Shown: positions 25,601 to 32,611 of the stretch, piece after piece
How positions within the stretch are numbered: position 1 is the first letter of the stretch
Layout of the letters: each line of letters begins with the position of its first letter
Source: Ixodes scapularis
Taxonomy: Eukaryota; Arthropoda; Arachnida; Ixodida; Ixodidae
Direction: 5' to 3'
Assembly: GCF_016920785.2 (NCBI RefSeq)
Contig: NW_024609884.1
Span: forward strand, 32,966,080 to 33,030,079
Length of the DNA: 64,000 bases
Notes under the pieces: generated by a model
What the model saw: the letters and a program-made list of their open reading frames with translations, nothing else
Databases searched by the model: none
Told to the model about the DNA's origin: nothing
Made by a program: the position numbers and the translations under genes

Positions 25601-28600
25601 TCACTTTATAAAATAATTAATTTGCCCGAAAGAAAAATATTGAAGAATTTTAGGCGGAGGCATATATCAAACCCCCTTCGGTTGCGAGCCAAACACACTA
25701 CCGACTAGGCCTCGCAGACATGCTTGCACGGCTTGGGAACGAGTGGGTGGTTTGTATGTTTAGCTATCGTGTTCTTAAAGGCGAAGCTTAAGCGTTCTCC
25801 TGCAATTTTATTTTGGCGATTAAAAATCGCCTTAAATTTTTTTTTTGGGGGGGAGGGGCACATTGCAAAGACGCAATAGTGTAAGAATTGCAAGAGTGCA
25901 TCACAGAAGTATTGTAAAAAGCATAATTTTTGTTTAAAGCATTAAATGTTTTTAACATCACCCTTCAATCCCAAAATTTTGTCTGTATGTCCACGAGTTT
26001 TCCGCTAAATGTAGTGGAGAAACTGAATTGGTGTGTAGGTCCCGTGGCCCATGCACAAATTAAGTTTCCCCGCCAAAGTCGGCAGGGAAATTGATGTCAC
26101 GTGACCTATACACCAATTCAAATCCCCACTAAATTTAGCAGGAATATTAATGTATGCGACTTGACGTCATGTGACCTATATACCAATTCAGTTTCCCCGC
26201 TAAATTTAGCAGAAAAACTGATGTCATGTGCCCCATTGCACCCAGTTTCCCCACTCATGGTAGTGAGGAAATTGATCAAAATAAAGGCACTTCACTTTTC
26301 AAAACAACGATTTGATGTCTCCCAAACAATTATAAACTATCACACCTTGAAAAGTACATTTTATGCATTATAAGACCTTCAAGATAAAGGTCGCAGCCAA
26401 TTTCTTTGAACCTTGGTTTCAATGGGAATAGATTTTACAAATGTCTAGGCTAGAGCAAAGCATATGCACATTTAACTAAGGAGATGGGTTTGTCGAGACC
26501 AATATGTCTATATATAAATCACCTTGGCGAATTGAACCTTTCAATTGTTTTTTCTTTTGATTTTGGCTCCATAATCTTTTCCGGCAAAAATGCAACATGT
26601 TGCTCCTAAAGTATACAGATGCAGTTAATTCCCTCTTCACACTTTGCAAAGACTAGAATCAGACTTTTATGATTGAAGTTATGAGACCCCCATTTACGGC
26701 AACCGTTTAGGTATTTCTTCGTCCCTACAGAGGTTGGAAATCCCTTTTTATCTGCAGGAGAAAAACTCGGCAGAGGTCAGCAAACTGCCACTGGAGGGTG
26801 CACCAAATAAAATTATGGGAATACGTAAGCTGAGGGACGTGTCTGAGAATGTGCATGTGGTTGTGTGCACCATTCCAGAAGTTCGGGGGCAGTCCGGGTT
26901 AACGGAGAGGAGGGTTGTCGAAGCCAACGGAGTAATTAAGGGTATGAGTCGACAGCTTCGGTACGACGTAATGGAAGTAAACAGAGAAGTGTACGAGGCT
27001 GGCTCCCGCCCTTTTGCAGATGGCATTCACTACAGTGAGGCCACGGGATACAGGGTGGGGGATAGAATGGGCCGCACGGTGACTGCTTTTTTGGGGGGAC
27101 CGAGGGCCCTGGGGGCACTGAAGTAACTGAAAACCCAACAAAGTCAGGAGAGGCACCCAGGGTTAAAAAGAGGAGAAAACGTAAGAACAGGTATAAAAAA
27201 ACAGCACAATCAGACATTGGATATATTAACATGCAGGGTGGTAGAAATAGGTTAAAATGGGAAGAGGTAGAGGAGCAACTAAGAAAGGAGGATTTAATGG
27301 TGTATGGGTTTGTGGAAACACATCTCAGAGACATGGAGCAGCCACCTTGCAACCCTGACTATGTGTGGGAAGAATGCAACAGAATGGAGGGAACGAGGAA
27401 GGGAGGTGGAATTGGAGCATTTATTAAGAAGAATATGAACTTTCAAAGGTTCAGAAAGGAGTGCGCCGAACACTTGTGGCTGAAAGGAAAAGTCGCTGGG
27501 GAATCAACAGTCCTTGGAGTGGTTTACTTATGGACAGGGACAGGTGCTAAAGAGGAAAACAGAAAAATGATTGATTGCATATCAAGAGACATTAGTGAAC
27601 TAGGGGAAGGCTCCGAAATAATTATTATGGGAGACATGAATGCCCATATTGAGGGTCTGGATGGGTATACGGACTCAACTGGAAGCATATTACTAGAACT
27701 GGTGGAAAAGCATGATTTAGTTTTATGTAATACCAGTCAGAAGTGTGACGGGCACATAACTTGGGAAACTGGCAATCTACATTCAACTATAGATTACGTA
27801 CTCATGTCACACAAAATATATGGTAAGTTACAAGTAATGAAAATAGATGAAGAAGGTTCCAAAAGTCTTGGTAGTGATCACAAACGTATTAAGCTGAATT
27901 TTGCCAGAGAAGTAAATGCTGAAACTAGACAACATAATTCAAAGCAAACTTTCTGCAGCGACAAAGAGTTGGAAATAGTTGTTGAAAGAATAGAGGCAGC
28001 AGTTTCAGGGCAACGGCATACAGATTGGACCTATGAGAGCCTAACTAGGCTTTTTGCTCTAGAACTAGACAAAGTTAAGAGTAAACGAAAGGGGAAGCAA
28101 GGACATAGACCAAAAAGTTGGTGGGACAAAGAAGTGAAGCAAGCGATACAAAAACGTCAGGAAGCCTCTAGAGAACACAGGTATTCCAAGCGTAGTGGGG
28201 AGTCCGAAACGGAAGTAAAAAGAAAATGGGACAATTTTATAACATGTCGCCGAGAGGCATCCAGTTTGATCAATGCGAAAATTCAGAGAAAGGGTGAGGA
28301 ATGGATGAGTAATGTAAGTAAGAAAGATAGAAACGCTGCCAAGAAGTTTTGGGAGCACTTGAACTCACTCGGTGAAACGACGCAAGCTAGACAGAGGTTC
28401 ATACTCTCGCATCAGGGAGATCAATTAGAGGGAGATGATGCGATACAGTATATAGGAGCAGTGATGGAGGAGAAATTTCGGGAACGGGTACATGTGGAAG
28501 ATAGGAGAACCGAAGGAAGTAGCAGTCCAGTTTGTGACATCGCGGATTTTGGACAAAGAGAATGGGAAAAGGCGGAAAGAAGAGTCCCTAGTGGCACGTC

Positions 28601-31600
28601 GACAGGCACAGATGGTATCCCTATTAAGCTGGTGAAGAATTTGGGTCCTAAATCTAAGGCAAAACTAAGGGAGGTAGTGAGTACCATGATAACAAAAGGA
28701 AATATTCCAGATGAATGGAGGCTTAGTAGGATGAGTATGATATATAAGGGAAAGGGAGATAGGTCTGATATTAGGAATTATCGTCCTATAACCGTGACAC
28801 CGGTTATTTACAGGTTGGTAATGCAGATTATAAAGAACAGACTGGAGGAATGGGTAGATTGCGAGGGCATACTGGGCGAGTTACAGAACGGGTTTCGAAA
28901 ACAAAGAAGGTTGGAGGACAACTTATTTTCTCTAACACAGTGTATAGAAATAGCGCAAAAAGAAAACAGACAGCTCTGGCTGGCATTTCTGGATATCAAG
29001 GGTGCCTATGACAATGTGAACCAAAGAAACCTGTGGGACATAATGGAGAACTTAAACCTAGATGAAGGACTAACAGCACTATTAAGGAACATTTACAAAG
29101 ATAACAAGGTGATTATAACATGGGAAGGAAAGGCGACAGGGAAAATAGAGATAAGACGAGGCCTTAGGCAGGGGTGCCCGTTATCGCCTTTGCTGTTTAT
29201 GTTGTATCTGAGAGGATTGGAGGATAGACTAGAGAAGAGTGGGCTTGGGTTCAACCTTTCTTACAGTAAGCTAGGCCAAAAAATTCAGCAATCCTTACCG
29301 GGATTGATGTATGCGGATGATATTGTACTAATGGCTAACAACAGGACAGAGTTGCAGGAATTAATGAGCATCTGTGGTAGGGAAGGAGAGGAATTAGGTT
29401 TAGAATTCAGTAGCGAAAAATCGGCAGTCATGATTTTTAACGAGGATGAAGTTGAGAGGCTGAAGATACAGAATATTACAGTTGAGAGAGCTAGTAAATA
29501 CAAGTATCTAGGAGTATGGATATGTGATGGTGCAGAATATCTCAGAGACCACGAAAAGTATATAATAGGTAAGGGCAACAGAAATGCAGCTGTAATGAAA
29601 AATAGAGCACTTTGGAATTACAACAGGTATGAGGTGGTGAGAGAGATTTGGAAAGGGGTCATGGTGCCTGGCTTGACTTTTGGAAACGCAGTGCTATGCA
29701 TGAAATCCGAAGTGCATGCGAAACTAGAAATAAAACAGCGCGGAGTAGGTAGACTGGCTTTGGGGGCACATTGCAAAACGCCAAACCAGGGAGTACAAGG
29801 AGACATGGGATGGGCATCATTTGAGAGCAGGGAAGCGGTGAGCAAGGTAGAATTTGAGGATAGGTTGAGGCTAATGGACGGGGAGCAATGGGCACGAAAG
29901 GTTTTCAGCTATTTATACATGAGGAGTGTAGACACCAAGTGGAGACAGCGCACTAGGAAATTAAGAGGAAAGTTTTTGGGCTATAGCGAAGATACGGAAG
30001 AGCAAGTCTCAGTTAAGAAGAAAGTTAAGGCCACAGAAAGAGATCGGTGGCTAGAGGGAATGCAGACAAAGACGGCTCTGGAAAGCTATAGATTAAACAA
30101 AAGAGTTATTGCCAAAGAAAGCATTTATGACAATTCTAGGGGAAGCTCATTGCTGTTTGAGGCAAGAACGGGTGTTCTGCGAACCAGAACATACAGAGTG
30201 AAGTACCAGGAAATTGATACAGTGTGCACTGCTTGTGGAGAGGAGGACGAGACGGCTGAGCACTTGATACTCTACTGTAAAGGGCTTCACCCTATGCCTA
30301 CCGAAGACAACATAGATTTAATAAAGTCATTGGGTTTTAGAGACAGCGAAGGGAGAGTGGATTTCAAGACTGTAGAGATTACCAAGCAAAGATTAAGTGA
30401 ATGGTGGCAGAAATCGAGAGAAAACTAGGTATTTACTTATTCACTGATGGCAAGGGGGTTTCATAGCCTCACTTTCTTTGCACTGCGGAGTGAATATAGA
30501 TTTCACATTTAAATATTCTAAGCTTAAATGGTAAAACAAAATGGCTAGGTGGCGTAAGCTACCGCCCGATCCAAAGGGCTCAGCCGTATTCATCCATCCA
30601 TCCATCCATGGATGCCTTCACTGGAACATCCGTTCGAGAAATACAACCCCAAACAAATAACGAAAAATCTAAGATAGTGCAGGAATTGTGCACATGGTAA
30701 AAGTTGCCGTGGCAGCTTTTTTTAAGTGGTACAGGGTGTTCCTCTCTTTTAATGGGGCCAGGAAAAAAAAAAAAAAAAGGAAGTAGCATTAGGGTTTCTT
30801 TAACCCTGGGGCTAAGTTGGTGGTCATGGGGGCCACTAAAAGAAGCAAAATTGATTGTTAGCTGAACTCAAATGTTTAAATTAACTGTTTATACTTCAGT
30901 TTTTTTGCGCATAATATAGCGCTTCACTACATTGCAGTGTAGTCACGACGTGAAATTTTATTAAAAAAAAGTGAAGTGGGTGCTACAGGGCAAGGAAAGG
31001 CCATCTTTGTACATGGCCTCAAACAGAAACTAACCTGGCAAAAAGCACCCAAGACGGCGATTCCTCCACTCTGTGCTTGTAATGCACTGATCACGTCACC
31101 CATGATGCGGACACGTATTTGCGCAGCCAGTGCCTTACAAAGGGATAGACGTCATGGGCGCTCTTCATCCCCAACTTAGCCCCAGGGAAAAAAAAAAAAC
31201 ACTAATAAAAGCTTTTTTTCTTTTTTAAGTTAAAAAAAAATAAAAACACAGTTTTTGAGGTGTTTTAACAAACCTTTAAAAAAAAATCCTCACAATGGGT
31301 TGTTAAAAAACAATGTTTTGGGAACAAATTGTTAGTTATGGCTAACGTCACTGATTGCAAAAACATTCCAATTAGCCAAATAATTCACTAAAATTTCCTA
31401 TCCAAGTTTTTAATTCATGAAAATAAACATGTCGCTACAATTAGAAACTTGCTGAGCGTCATTTAAACACTCCTAAATCGGTCAATTTTAGGGAGACAAA
31501 GCATGTGCGAGGCGCGAGGGTGTGCTAAAGTTCCCACTCGTGCAGTAGTAGCAAGGCTGGCGATGCGAAGACAGGTATGATATTCTTAACATCGGCGTTT

Positions 31601-32580
31601 TTGCATCACCGGGCTTCTGCCTGCTGCGCGAATGGAAACTTTAGCGGACCCCCAAGCTTCAATGTGGTTGAAATCTACCTAGAAATCTATCTTATGACCT
31701 ACTGTAATCCCGACCTGCCCACAGAATGACTCCCAATGGAAGACGCTGTCGTTAATGAAGTGTCTCGCTCTGCCACTGGGGGCGCTCGGCGAAAGCTTTT
31801 CTGCGGAATGGACATCACCGCACGGCTAGCAATATCCATTCCTCGGGAACACCTACCGTAGCGTGGCGCCAGCAGGCTGCAGTATAGTACCACTGCAGCA
31901 GGACACATCACTTTCATGTTTGCTTGGGTCGAAAGAGCATGTTTCTCAGGCATGGAAGCACAAGGAAGTCTTTTAGCTCCGACTGCTCTCATGCCATCAT
32001 CGAAATAAGGCGCATTCTAAGATCACCCGTAAACAGCCACTGCGCTGCCAGCCGGTGACTCTAGTGATGATCTCAATCTGTCACGAACACACCGACTGAC
32101 GAGATGCCGCAAGGAGAGCCGGTCAGGACCAGATAACGCTGCTGCGCTTCGTGCACCTTCGATTATTATGCAGGTATTCTAGGAAACAAAACTAAAGTTA
32201 TGTAGCGCCACAAGTCATAGCGTGACGAAGCGCAGCGGCCGCAGGCTGTTCTACAAGGCGCACATCTGTGGGCAGGTCAGGACTACAGTATGTCGTAGTC
32301 TGCATTTGCCTTATCAGCATGCAAGATTCTAATGGCCAACATAAGACATTATGAATGCACATGCAAAGTGCCATTTGTTTTAAATTTTTGCTTTATAACA
32401 GTTACTGCTGCAACTGCCAGGACATGCAAAGACTCGTGCAGCATGCCCCTTGGTGAATGAAAAGAAAGAGAAAGGCCTTCCTCATGCTGTCACAAATATA
32501 TGTCCCATAATAAACGTAGCAATGGCTGTGTGGGTGTGGTTATAAATAAAAACAAACCATTGTACTTGCTGTGTGTGTGT

Positions 32581-32611
<31 letters not shown>

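Larger units (their letters stand above)
26707..30610 (+). mobile_element. LINE retrotransposon with esterase ORF1 fragment and intact ORF2
   Basis: In order: C-terminal part of an SGNH-esterase ORF1 (26734-27126), a reverse-transcriptase ORF2 (27231-30428), a short 3' UTR and a CATC microsatellite tail (30588-30608). An ORF1 esterase is known from CR1/L2-type LINEs, and a microsatellite tail fits that group, but the ORF2 sequence was not assigned to a clade. The element is 5'-truncated or its first part is unrecognised. It lies in tetraspanin intron 1, on the opposite strand. The CCGCCC...CAAAGGG segment before the tail looks like a family-specific 3' end. Confidence 0.88.

Noticed and set aside
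26734..26736. True start codon of LINE ORF1
   Set aside because: The codon is TTG and the frame remains open upstream; the esterase domain lacks its N-terminal block, so this is not an authentic start.
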